This document shows, in pieces, positions 45,557 to 53,286 of a DNA stretch of 64,000 nucleotides. A model generated the notes under the pieces. The model ran no database searches, was not told the origin of the DNA, and saw only the letters and a program-made list of their open reading frames with translations. The stretch is from Actinokineospora bangkokensis. GTDB taxonomy: Bacteria; Actinomycetota; Actinomycetes; Mycobacteriales; Pseudonocardiaceae. Numbering within the stretch: position 1 is the stretch's first letter; every line of letters starts with the position of its first letter. The translations under genes were made by a program, and so were the position numbers. The DNA lies in NCBI RefSeq assembly GCF_001940455.1, contig NZ_MKQR01000032.1:153112-217111 (forward strand), in the 5' to 3' direction.

Positions 45557-46362
45557 GTCCTCGCTCCTCCCTGCGGTTCCCGGGCGCCGACCACCAGCGA
45601 CCGGACGAACTCGTCGAACCCCCGCAGCGGGTCGCGCGCCCGCCGCAGGACCTGCTCCGCCGCGGTGCCGACCACGGCGGCGTCCGCGCCCGCCTCGGCG
45701 ACCGCACGGACATCGGCACCCGTGCGCACCCCGAAGCCGACCGCCACCGGCACCCGCGCCACCGCGCGCGCCGCCGCCACCGCGCCCGCCAGGGCCGCGT
45801 GCCCGCCCGCGGGCGCCGACCCCGTGCGCCCGCGGTGGGCCACCAGGTACAGGTAGGCCCCGGCGGTGGCCGCCGACGCCGCGACCACCTCCGGCGCCGA
45901 GGTGGCGTAGCAGGTGCCCACCAGCGGGATGCCGACCTCGCGCGCCGCCGACTCCTGCCGCTCCCGCCGCCGCGGCGGCAGGCCGTGCACCAGCAGGGCG
46001 TCGGCGCCCGCCCCGGCGGCCCGGCGGGTGAACTCCTCCTCGCCCACCGGGTGCGCGGTGTGCCGCCAGTCCGCCAGCAGCGCGATCCTGGTGCGCCGCA
46101 GGCGGGGGCGGACCGCCGCGACGAACGCCAGCACCCGCGCCAGGTCCGTGCCCGCGGCCAGCGCCCGGTCCGCCGCGGCGCGCAGCACCGGGCCGTCGGT
46201 GGGGGAGCCGGGGAACGGCACCGCCAGCTCCAGGCAGTCCACCCCGGCCGCGTCGAGCACCTCGACCAGGTCCGCCTGCAGGTCCAGCGGCTGGGCGCCC
46301 GCGGTGAGGAACACCGCCAGCCCCGGGTCGGCGGGGCCGCGGCCTGCGAAGAACTCAGCCAC
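45553..46362 (-). CDS. Tryptophan synthase alpha-like protein (TrpA homologue), no TrpB partner
   Basis: 269 residues of TrpA-like barrel. The catalytic acids are kept: Glu45 in CLELAVPF and Asp56 in PTDGPVLRAA (equal to E49 and D60). ADALLVHGLPPRR, LVGTCYATSAPEV and VAVGFGVRTGADV also fit. The loop PFSDP is replaced by PFPGS. TrpA cleaves indole-glycerol phosphate to indole and glyceraldehyde-3-phosphate, normally passing indole to TrpB. With no TrpB in the window it would release a free ring, like plant indole-glycerol-phosphate lyases. GTG 46362 overlaps the TrpD-like gene by 8 bases. Confidence 0.87.
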   Translation of the reverse strand: MAEFFAGRGPADPGLAVFLTAGAQPLDLQADLVEVLDAAGVDCLELAVPFPGSPTDGPVLRAAADRALAAGTDLARVLAFVAAVRPRLRRTRIALLADWRHTAHPVGEEEFTRRAAGAGADALLVHGLPPRRRERQESAAREVGIPLVGTCYATSAPEVVAASAATAGAYLYLVAHRGRTGSAPAGGHAALAGAVAAARAVARVPVAVGFGVRTGADVRAVAEAGADAAVVGTAAEQVLRRARDPLRGFDEFVRSLVVGAREPQGGART

Positions 46363-47386
46363 GGGCCACCGCGACCGGCCTGCCCGCGCGCGCCTGGCGC
46401 ACCAGCGCCGCCGCGGCCCCCGAGCGCACCGCGTCGTCGGCCATGGCCAGCGCCTCCACCCAGCTCACCGCCGGGTCCGCGGCCCGGACCAGCGCGGCGG
46501 CGTTGAGCCGCACCGCGGCCACCGCACCGGGGTGCCCCCGCCCGCAGAGCACGTCGAGGAAGTGGTCGACGAGGTCGGCGTCGGGCACGGGCCGCAGCGG
46601 CGCCAGCGACCCGGTGCCGCCCGGCACCGGCTCCGGCCCGCCCCCGGTGTCGATGGTGTCGTCGGCGAACCCCAGCAGCTCGTCGACCCCGGCGGCGTTG
46701 CTGCACAACCACACCGGGTGCGGCACCGCCGCGTCGGCCGCGGCCCGCAGCAGCGGCAGCGCCGAGCGGTCCGACACCCCCGTCACCTGCGCGGCCACCG
46801 GCACCGCGGCCAGCAGTGGGCCGAGCAGGTTGACGAACCCGGCCACCGCCGCGGGCGGCAGCGGCAGCACCGCCCCGACCAGCGCCCGCAGCTCCGCCGG
46901 GTAGGCGAAGTCGCCCGCGAAGGCCACCCCGCAGCGGTCCAGGACCTCGGCGGTCTCCTCGTGCGAGCGGGTGCGCGGCACGCCGAGGCGGTCCAGCAGG
47001 TCGTAGGAGCCGTGCGCGCTGGTGCGCGCCCGCGACCCGGTCTTGACCACCGGCGTGCCCGCCGCTGCGGCGGTGAACGCCGCCGCGGTGGAGATGTTGA
47101 AGGTGCGCGGGCCGCCGCCGGTGCCCACCACGTTCACCGACCCGGGGAAGGCGGGCCCGAGTCGGGGACCCCGCTCGGCCAGCGACCGGGCGAACGCGGC
47201 GGCCGTCGCGGGCGCGGGCCGCAGCGTCGCCAGCGAGGCCAGCAGCGCCACCGCCTCGCCCCGGGGCAGCGCGCCCGCCGCCACGGCGTCCCACAGCGAG
47301 TGCCAGGCGGTCGCGTCGACCCCGGCGCCCGGGTCGGCGCCGCGGTCGAGCAGGGCCAGCACCACCGGGTGCACGGTCGCGCTCAC
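46355..47386 (-). CDS. Anthranilate phosphoribosyltransferase-like protein (TrpD homologue), altered substrate site
   Basis: 343 residues. The PRPP site is recognisable: VNVVGTGGGPRTFNISTAAAF and the Mg-binding Asp-Glu in GVDELLGF. The second glycine loop reads VVKTGSRARTSAHGSYDLL rather than KHGNR...SGSADVL, and the anthranilate side is rewritten: the HPAMK motif is YPAEL and the arginine-bearing RELGVRTIFNLLGP is LPPAAVAGFVNLLGP, so the arginine that holds the anthranilate carboxylate is absent. A different amine is therefore likely phosphoribosylated. GTG 47386 overlaps the carrier protein stop (GTGA). Confidence 0.87.
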   Translation of the reverse strand: MSATVHPVVLALLDRGADPGAGVDATAWHSLWDAVAAGALPRGEAVALLASLATLRPAPATAAAFARSLAERGPRLGPAFPGSVNVVGTGGGPRTFNISTAAAFTAAAAGTPVVKTGSRARTSAHGSYDLLDRLGVPRTRSHEETAEVLDRCGVAFAGDFAYPAELRALVGAVLPLPPAAVAGFVNLLGPLLAAVPVAAQVTGVSDRSALPLLRAAADAAVPHPVWLCSNAAGVDELLGFADDTIDTGGGPEPVPGGTGSLAPLRPVPDADLVDHFLDVLCGRGHPGAVAAVRLNAAALVRAADPAVSWVEALAMADDAVRSGAAAALVRQARAGRPVAVARG

Positions 47387-47646
47387 GTCGCCTCGACCGC
47401 GGTGGCCGCGTGCTCGGCGATGAGGCCGTCGATGGCCGCCACCGACTTGAACCGCTCCGGCGACAGCTCCAGGTCGTCGGCGCGCAGGCCGTGCTCGGTC
47501 TCCAGCCACACCAGCAGCTTGAGCAGGCCCAGGCTGTCGATGACCCCGTCGGCGATCAGGTCGGCGTGCGGGTCGAGGTCGGCCGGGGCCACGTCCGGCA
47601 GGAACTCGTCGATGATGAACTGCGTGATGGCGCGCGCGTGCTGCAC
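47383..47646 (-). CDS. Stand-alone peptidyl/acyl carrier protein
   Basis: 87 residues, four-helix carrier with phosphopantetheine Ser38 in ADGVIDSLGLLKLLVWLE. This GVIDSLGLL context is that of prolyl- or D-alanyl-type carriers that serve a single adenylation enzyme (PltL, RedO), unlike the LGYDSL polyketide ACP at the other end of the operon. GTG start; only one base separates it from the adenylation gene and its stop overlaps the TrpD-like start. It probably carries the amino acid desaturated by the dehydrogenase. Confidence 0.88.
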   Translation of the reverse strand: MQHARAITQFIIDEFLPDVAPADLDPHADLIADGVIDSLGLLKLLVWLETEHGLRADDLELSPERFKSVAAIDGLIAEHAATAVEAT

Positions 47647-47647
47647 G

Positions 47648-49063
47648 TCAGATCCCCTCCAGGGTGGGTGTGTGCTCGCGCGCCGCGGCGGCGCGGTCGA
47701 GCTTTCCGTTGGTGTTGCGCGGGAGCGCGGTGTCGACGATGAGCAGGTCGGATGGGACGGCCCCGCGCGGCAGCACCGCCGCGCAGTGCCTGCGCAGGTC
47801 CAGGGTGGTCAGCGCGCTGCCCGCGGCGCGGCGGGCCAGGCCGCGCAGCCGCCGCCCGCCCACCGGGTCGGGCACCGCGAGCACGACCGCCTCGACGACC
47901 TCGCCGTGCCCGGCGAGCGCGGCCTCGACCGCGGCCAGGTCGACCGCGACCCCGCGCACCTTGACCCGGGAGTCGGCGCGGCCCAGCAGCACCAGCGCCC
48001 CGTCGGCGCGCCGCCGCACCAGGTCGCCGGTCCGGTACCACCCCGGCTCCCCGGCGTCGAACCCGCCGCGGACGCCGCCCAGGTAGCCGGGGCCCTGGAA
48101 GGGCGTGCGCACCCACAGCTCGCCCGTGCCCGGACCGGTGACCTCGGTGCCCTCGGCGTCGACGACCCGCGCGGCCACCCCCGGCAGCGGCACCCCGATG
48201 GGCACCGGCCCGTCGGCGTCGCGCCGGGGATCGATGTCGTGGATGAGGCTGTCGTTGGTCTCGGTGCAGCCGTAGAGGTTGTGCAGCCGGGCACCCGGGA
48301 ACGCGGCGGCCATCGCCGTGACCCCGCCGGGCGGCAGGGCGTCGCCCGTGGCGATGGCGTGCCGCACCGAGCCGTAGGACCCGCCCGCCGACGCGAGCAG
48401 GGCCAGCGCCATCGGCACGGCCTGCACCACCTCGACCCGGTTGTCGCGGACCGCGGCGGCCAGCCTGCCCGCGTGCAGGGCCTCGTCCTCGTCGACCAGC
48501 ACCGCGGTGCCGCCCGCGGCGAGCGTGGTCCAGATGTCGAGCAGGGACAGGTCGAAGGTCAGCGGCGCGTAGCTGAGCACCGGGGTGCCCCGGCCGACGC
48601 CGAACCGGGCGGCCGCCCAGCGGGTGAACGCGTCGATGCCCGCGCCGGGCAGCGGCACCGCCTTGGGGACACCGGTGGACCCGGAGGTGGTGAGCACCAG
48701 GGCGGTGCCCGCGGGTGCCGCGCGCCCGGCCCCGGGGACCTCGGTCGCCCCGGTGGGGGTGACGACCCACGTGCACCCGGTCGCCGCCAGGAGTTCGCCC
48801 AGCACGGTCTCCGGCAGGGTCGCCGACGGGAGCAGGGCGGGCCTGCCGGACAGCAGCGCGCCCAGCACGAGCGCGATCCCGGCGGGTGACTTGTCGACCC
48901 GCAGCGCCACCGGGGCGCCGGCGGGCAGCGCGCGCAGCCGGTCTCGCCCGCGCAGCGCCTCGGCCCACAGCCAGCCGTAGGTCGTCGTGGTGCCGCGGTG
49001 CACCAGCGCGGGCGCGTCCGCCGGGTGGGTGCCGACCGCCTCGGCGAACCCGGGGCCCGCCAT
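47648..49063 (-). CDS. Stand-alone amino-acid adenylation enzyme (AMP-dependent ligase)
   Basis: 471 residues. Core motifs are clear: A3 LTTSGSTGVPKAV, A4 TFDLSLLDIWTTL, A5 NLYGCTETND, A7 YRTGDLV, A8 GRADSRVKVRGVAVDL and A10 NTNGKLDR. Asp at the 235 position means an alpha-amino acid is bound. Aligning by eye gives the pocket Asp-Leu-Leu-Gln-Ile-Thr-Leu-Asp-Ser-Lys. The start resembles prolyl-AMP ligases (DLL), but the acidic Asp at the 330 position suggests a basic or hydroxylated side chain. It should load the adjacent carrier. ATG 49063 overlaps the cyclase stop by one base. Confidence 0.88.
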   Translation of the reverse strand: MAGPGFAEAVGTHPADAPALVHRGTTTTYGWLWAEALRGRDRLRALPAGAPVALRVDKSPAGIALVLGALLSGRPALLPSATLPETVLGELLAATGCTWVVTPTGATEVPGAGRAAPAGTALVLTTSGSTGVPKAVPLPGAGIDAFTRWAAARFGVGRGTPVLSYAPLTFDLSLLDIWTTLAAGGTAVLVDEDEALHAGRLAAAVRDNRVEVVQAVPMALALLASAGGSYGSVRHAIATGDALPPGGVTAMAAAFPGARLHNLYGCTETNDSLIHDIDPRRDADGPVPIGVPLPGVAARVVDAEGTEVTGPGTGELWVRTPFQGPGYLGGVRGGFDAGEPGWYRTGDLVRRRADGALVLLGRADSRVKVRGVAVDLAAVEAALAGHGEVVEAVVLAVPDPVGGRRLRGLARRAAGSALTTLDLRRHCAAVLPRGAVPSDLLIVDTALPRNTNGKLDRAAAAREHTPTLEGI

Positions 49064-49833
49064 CAGTCGTCGAGCAGGCCGACGGCCCGGGTCCACCCGG
49101 CGCCGCCGCCCGCGATCCGGACCGGGAAGCAGGCGATGCGCGCGCCGAGCGCGGGCAGCTCCCCCAGGTTGGCCAGCCGCTCCAGCTGGCAGTAGTCGCG
49201 GGTGCGCCCCGCGAAGTGCGCGGGCCAGAGCACCGAGCGGTCGCCGGTCTCCCGGTAGCGGGCGAGGATGTCGGTGAACGGGGCGTCCAGGCTGAACGCG
49301 TCGGTGCCGATCACCCGCACGCCGAGGTCGAGCAGCAGTTCGGTGGCCTTGCGGTCGAGGCCCGCGAAATCGGTGAAGTAGGCGGGGGTGCCCGCCAGCT
49401 CGGCGGCGCCGGTGTCCAGCACGACGATCTCGCCCGCGCCGGGGGTGTGCCCTATTCGGGTGAACTCCGCTTCGAGGTGCGGGGCGCCGATGACGCCGGT
49501 ACCGTGCCCCCGCGCATCGAGCTTGACCACGGGGCCGAAGAACCAGTCCAGGGGCAGCGCGTCGACGTGGCGGGGCGCTTCGGCGCCCGGCCTGCTCCCG
49601 TAGTGCGACGGGGCGTCGACGTGCGTGCCCGTGTGGCTGGTCAGGGTCAACCGGTCCAGGGACAGGAACTCCCCGTCCGGCAGGTCGTCGGGGTCGAACG
49701 CGACGCCGAAGTGCTCGCGCATCTCGGCGGCCATGTGCAGCGCGCCCTCCCGGGGGGTGAGCACCTCGTGCACCACCGGGTCGGGCTCGTACGCCGCCGC
49801 GTCGACCGGCGAGGACAGATCGATGATCCGCAC
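49063..49833 (-). CDS. PF04199 cyclase/kynurenine-formamidase-family enzyme, first gene of the PKS operon
   Basis: 256 residues. The family metal motif HTGTHVDAPSHY is intact, with IVVLDTGAAEL and VIGTDAFSLDAP downstream. The family holds kynurenine formamidase, isatin hydrolase and enzymes annotated as cyclases in aromatic polyketide clusters. Either a late ring closure or hydrolysis of an indole- or formamide-type intermediate is possible; both fit the odd company. GTG 49833 has an excellent GAGGAGG site. The promoter region upstream carries several palindromes. Confidence 0.85.
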   Translation of the reverse strand: MRIIDLSSPVDAAAYEPDPVVHEVLTPREGALHMAAEMREHFGVAFDPDDLPDGEFLSLDRLTLTSHTGTHVDAPSHYGSRPGAEAPRHVDALPLDWFFGPVVKLDARGHGTGVIGAPHLEAEFTRIGHTPGAGEIVVLDTGAAELAGTPAYFTDFAGLDRKATELLLDLGVRVIGTDAFSLDAPFTDILARYRETGDRSVLWPAHFAGRTRDYCQLERLANLGELPALGARIACFPVRIAGGGAGWTRAVGLLDD

Positions 49834-49910
49834 CAGTACCTCCTCAGCTGCTCCGGGGACCAGCGTCGCCGCCCGGGCTTGAGGCGGGTTGGAGAATGGG
49901 TGGACGCAAT

Positions 49911-49972
49911 TCACCACCGTGGTGACGCACATCACTGGTGATACTTTTCGGCTGATTATCACTGGCGGTGAT
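49911..49972. promoter_or_regulatory. Three TCAC...GTGA palindromes upstream of the PKS operon
   Basis: TCACCACCGTGGTGA (49911-49925) is a perfect palindrome around one base. ATCACTGGTGAT (49931-49942) has arms ATCAC/GTGAT. ATCACTGGCGGTGAT (49958-49972) has the same arms with a 5-base spacer. They lie 78 to 139 bases before the first start codon of the operon, and the shared half-site suggests repeated binding of one regulator. Confidence 0.6.
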
Positions 49973-49984
49973 GCGATTAGCGCC

Positions 49985-50013
49985 CCGATGGCCGCTGGCG
50001 ATTCGGCCATCGG
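49985..50013. repeat. Perfect 10-bp inverted repeat in the PKS promoter region
   Basis: CCGATGGCCG (49985-49994) and CGGCCATCGG (50004-50013) with a 9-base spacer, 13 bases beyond the TCAC palindromes. It may be an operator of a second regulator or a leader hairpin of the rightward transcript. Confidence 0.5.
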
Positions 50014-50494
50014 TGTGGTGGCGCGGAACGGAAAGTGACACCGCGCTGTAGCCCCATTTCCGCCTATGACGCAAAATTCTGTGACCGTCGGTAACTTCGC
50101 CATCGGCGGAACGATCTCCGGGCGTGACGCGGGCCTTGTTCGTACGTTGTGCCGTACACAGGTATCGCCCTAAACGCCCGATTTGCCCGCGCCGCCGGTG
50201 CCACGCCGCTCTCGAACCCCGCTCAAGCCCCGTTCGACCTGCTGGGGAGTGCTCGCGGCGCTGAGCGCTTCCTGGACAGGTCTGCTCACCGCGAGCACCA
50301 TTGGGCATCGCCGAGGCAGCCAGGGTGGTGCGGTGCGCACCCGCTGCGGAGGCCACCGGGGGAGTGGCGGCCCCGTCCGGTGCGGGTCGGCGGAGCCCGG
50401 GGAGCCCGGATGGGCGCTCCGCCGGACACCCCCCGCACGGGCACGCGGCACCGGCTCACCGGCCGATCCAGCCGAATCGACACTGTGGGGTTCC

Positions 50495-51400
50495 ATGTCC
50501 TTCGCGCGAAGTGTCCGGAACGCCCCCACCGGTGACCCCGGTGGGCGCGACTGTGCTTTAGACGTCGGTGTCCTAGGACCGCTGTACCTCCGGTGCGGGA
50601 ACAACACCAGCACGCCCAGCGCACCGAAGCTGCGGAACCTGCTCACCGCCCTGACCGTCAACGCGGGCCAGGTCGTGCCGGTCTCGCTGCTGATGCGCGA
50701 GCTGTGGGGCGACGAGCCGCCCGCCAGCTGGCTGACCACCCTCCAGACCTACATCCTCAACCTGCGCAAGGTGCTCGCCACGACCACCGGCCTGCGCACC
50801 GAGGAGGTGGCCGCGCGGCTGCTGCAGACCAAGGCGGGCGGCTACGTCCTCGATCTCGGCACCGGCAGCCTCGACCTGCACCGCTACCAGGTGGCCGTGG
50901 CCTCCGCGCGGGAGTTCCTGCTCGCGGGCGACGACCTGCAGGCGGTGCGCACCCTCGACGCCGCGCTGCGGCTGTGGCGCGGCCCGGCGTTCCTCGACGT
51001 GCGCGGCGGGCGGGTGCTGGAGTCCAAGCGCAGGCAGGTCGAGGAGTCGCGGCTGGTGGCCATCGAGCACATGGTGGGCGCGCAGCTGCGCCTGGGCATG
51101 TACCACGAGGTGCTGACCGAGCTCGCCGCGCTCACCGTGGAGAACCCGCTGCACGAGGGGCTGCACGCGCAGTACATGATCGCCCTGCACAGCCTGGACC
51201 GGCGCGCGGAGGCGCTGGAGGTCTTCCGCACCCTGCGCGACAACCTGGTCGAGGACCTGGGCATCGAGCCCGGTGCCCGGGTGCGCGAGGTGCACCAGGC
51301 GATCCTGGGCGCCGACGGCGGCCGCGGTCACGACGCGCTGCTGGCCAAGGTCGTCGACTTCCGCTGGTCCACCGCCGCCGACACCGCCAGGGTGTACTGA
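50495..51400 (+). CDS. SARP-family pathway activator, with a TTA codon
   Basis: 301 residues, the short SARP layout (ActII-ORF4, DnrI, RedD): a winged-helix DNA-binding part ([52 protein letters not shown]) then the bacterial transcriptional activation domain ([53 protein letters not shown] with LRDN before it). Leu22 is coded by TTA (50558-50560), a codon read by the bldA tRNA in Streptomyces and often used to delay antibiotic regulators. It should switch on the divergent operon. Confidence 0.93.
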   Translation: MSFARSVRNAPTGDPGGRDCALDVGVLGPLYLRCGNNTSTPSAPKLRNLLTALTVNAGQVVPVSLLMRELWGDEPPASWLTTLQTYILNLRKVLATTTGLRTEEVAARLLQTKAGGYVLDLGTGSLDLHRYQVAVASAREFLLAGDDLQAVRTLDAALRLWRGPAFLDVRGGRVLESKRRQVEESRLVAIEHMVGAQLRLGMYHEVLTELAALTVENPLHEGLHAQYMIALHSLDRRAEALEVFRTLRDNLVEDLGIEPGARVREVHQAILGADGGRGHDALLAKVVDFRWSTAADTARVY

Positions 51401-51458
51401 GCGGGCGGCTGGACCGGCGTTCGAGCGTCCTGCGCCCGCCCGCTCCTACCGTCGGCGC

Positions 51459-52220
51459 ATGACACCTGGACAGCACACACCGCGCCGCGTCGTGGTCACC
51501 GGCGGCGGCACCGGGATCGGCCGCGCCACCGCGCACGCCTTCGCCGACCGCGGCGACCGCGTGCTGGTGGTCGGCCGCTCCCCGGAGCCCCTCGCCGAAG
51601 CGGCGGGCGGGCGTCCCGGGGTGCGCGCCCTGGCCGCCGACATCACCGCCCCCGACGGGCCCGACCTGGTCGTCGAGACCGCGCTGCGCGAGCTCGGCGG
51701 CATCGACGTCCTGGTCAACAACGCCGCCACGGCGGGGTTCGACGTGCTCGGCGGGTTCGACCCGGCGGCCGTGCGCCACCAGGTCGAGACCAACCTGGTG
51801 GCCCCGGTGCTGCTCACCCAGGCCGCGCTCGACCCGCTCACCGAGTCGGCGGGCACCGTGGTCAACATCGGCTCGGCGGGCTGCATCGGGTTGCGCGCCA
51901 TGCCCGAGAGCGGGGTGTACGCGGCCACGAAGGTCGGGCTGGACGCGCTCACCCGCACCTGGGCGGTGGAACTGGCGCCGCGGCGGATCCGCGTGCTGGG
52001 CATCGCCCCCGGCCTGGTCGACACCGGCGTCGCGGAGCGGGCGGGCATGCCCAGGCAGGTCTACGAGGACGTCCTCGCGGCCATGCTGCCGCGCATCCCG
52101 GCCGGGCGGGTCGGCGACCCCGCCGACATCGCCTGGTGGGTGGTCGCGCTGACCGAACCGGGCGCCGCGTACGCCAACGGGGCCGTCATCGCCGTCGACG
52201 GCGGCCTCTCCGTCACCTGA
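51459..52220 (+). CDS. Short-chain dehydrogenase/reductase
   Basis: 253 residues. Cofactor motif [16 protein letters not shown] in [11 protein letters not shown], catalytic Ser in VVNIGSAG and Tyr-x-x-x-Lys in [13 protein letters not shown] are all present. APGLVDTGV and AVDGGLSVT are the usual SDR ending. It is clearly different from the ActIII-like ketoreductase at 53287, so it probably works on a later intermediate. It lies 58 bases after the SARP gene, in the same direction, and is followed by a strong terminator. Confidence 0.88.
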   Translation: MTPGQHTPRRVVVTGGGTGIGRATAHAFADRGDRVLVVGRSPEPLAEAAGGRPGVRALAADITAPDGPDLVVETALRELGGIDVLVNNAATAGFDVLGGFDPAAVRHQVETNLVAPVLLTQAALDPLTESAGTVVNIGSAGCIGLRAMPESGVYAATKVGLDALTRTWAVELAPRRIRVLGIAPGLVDTGVAERAGMPRQVYEDVLAAMLPRIPAGRVGDPADIAWWVVALTEPGAAYANGAVIAVDGGLSVT

Positions 52221-52242
52221 GCACCCGGGAACACCCGTGAGC

Positions 52243-52282
52243 GCGCCGGGGTGGTACCGCGACCGCGGTACCACCCCGGCGC
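52243..52282. terminator. Bidirectional terminator between the SDR and aromatase/cyclase genes
   Basis: GCGCCGGGGTGGTACCGC (52243-52260) and GCGGTACCACCCCGGCGC (52265-52282) form a perfect 18-bp stem with a GACC loop, between converging genes. Confidence 0.9.
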
Positions 52283-52289
52283 CCGGCGT

Positions 52290-53249
52290 TCAGCCCACGG
52301 TGGCGCGCCTGCCCTCGGCGTACTCCTTGGCCGCCAGCATGGTCGCCGTGCTGTTGCGCCCGAGCGCCGCGCGCACGTAGTCCCGCGCGGTGTCCACCGT
52401 CGCCTCCGGGCCGAGCACACCCGCGATGGCGCCGGGGGCCAGCACCACGGTGTGCGTTGAGGTGACCACGGTGCCGCCGTCGACCTCCTCGAACCGCCAC
52501 TGGCCCGTGTGGACGGACATCAGCGCGGGGGTCTTCGACTGCTTGTAGACGATGCGGTCGGTGGGCAGGCAGACCCGCGTCGAGGTGGTGGTGTGCGTGG
52601 CGCCGTCGGCGGTGCGGGTGTCCATCTCCAGCACCTGCAGGCCCGGGGTGTCCTCGGTGAGGCGCACGGCGGCGACGTGCGGCAGCCGGTGCGACCACTG
52701 GTCGGCCTCGTTGATGAAGTCGTAGACGTCCCGCGCCGCCCCGTCGACGCGCACGACGTCGTCGAAGGTGGTGGTGAGCCGCGCGGCGCCCGCGCCGCCC
52801 TCGGCCGCCGCGCGCAGTGCCGCCAGCTCCGAGGTGCTGTTGCGGTCCACCGCGGCGCTGATCCACGCCACGCCACCCGGGTCGTCGTCGACGGCCTGGA
52901 AGTCGTGGGTCAGCCGCACCAGGCAGGCGTGCTCGCCGCGCTCCTCGACGATCCACTCCCCGCCCATGGCGGCCACCGGCGACTGCGACACCTCCTGGCG
53001 GAAGCGGACCCGCCGCGCCGCCGGGTCCAGCTCGCGCCGCGACGTCCAGGCCTTCACCGCGCCGTTGGCGGTGGCCCAGATGCGGATCCGCTCGGTGCCC
53101 CGGCCGCCGTCCGCGCGCTCGACGTGCTCGACGTGCACGGTCGGCGGGAAGACCACCGGCCAGTTCGCCACGTCGGCGATCAGCGCGTAGACCCGCGCCG
53201 CGGGCGCGTCGACCTCGACGCGGTGCTCGGTCTCGTGGGTCGTGCCCAT
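52290..53249 (-). CDS. Didomain aromatase/cyclase (SRPBCC fold)
   Basis: 319 residues in two START/SRPBCC halves. The first (about 1-150) has VEVDAPAARVYALIADVANWP and FRQEVSQSPVAAMGGEWIVEE. The second (about 165-310) has FDDVVRVDGAARDVYDFINEADQWSHRLPH (cut as FDDVVRVDGAARDVYDFI). This layout is that of ActVII/StfQ/BexL enzymes which act after C9 ketoreduction to close and aromatise the first ring. A strong AGGAGG precedes ATG 53249. The gene lies in a two-gene leftward unit behind the ketoreductase, and the co-occurrence supports a C9-reduced polyketide. Confidence 0.9.
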   Translation of the reverse strand: MGTTHETEHRVEVDAPAARVYALIADVANWPVVFPPTVHVEHVERADGGRGTERIRIWATANGAVKAWTSRRELDPAARRVRFRQEVSQSPVAAMGGEWIVEERGEHACLVRLTHDFQAVDDDPGGVAWISAAVDRNSTSELAALRAAAEGGAGAARLTTTFDDVVRVDGAARDVYDFINEADQWSHRLPHVAAVRLTEDTPGLQVLEMDTRTADGATHTTTSTRVCLPTDRIVYKQSKTPALMSVHTGQWRFEEVDGGTVVTSTHTVVLAPGAIAGVLGPEATVDTARDYVRAALGRNSTATMLAAKEYAEGRRATVG

Positions 53250-53286
53250 CCCGTTCCTCCTGTTCGGACTGCTCCGGTGTGGTCGG

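Larger units (their letters stand above)
49834..50494. promoter_or_regulatory. Divergent regulatory region of the polyketide cluster (660 bases)
   Basis: The gap separates the leftward biosynthetic operon from the rightward SARP gene. Bases 49890-50170 are less GC-rich than the rest of the cluster and contain the palindromes listed separately; 50170-50490 is GC-rich and without structure I can support. SARP proteins bind spaced direct heptamers upstream of targets; I could not fix such repeats by eye. Confidence 0.5.

Noticed and set aside
42539..47386. An ordinary housekeeping trp operon
   Set aside because: TrpE, TrpG and TrpB are absent, gene order is unusual, TrpD and TrpC have changed key residues, and the genes are translationally coupled to secondary-metabolism genes.
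47648..49063. Prolyl-AMP ligase leading to a pyrrole-2-carboxyl starter
   Set aside because: The adenylation pocket matches proline at only about four of ten positions, and prolyl routes do not use TrpD/F/C/A- or EctC-like enzymes. Kept only as a distant relation.
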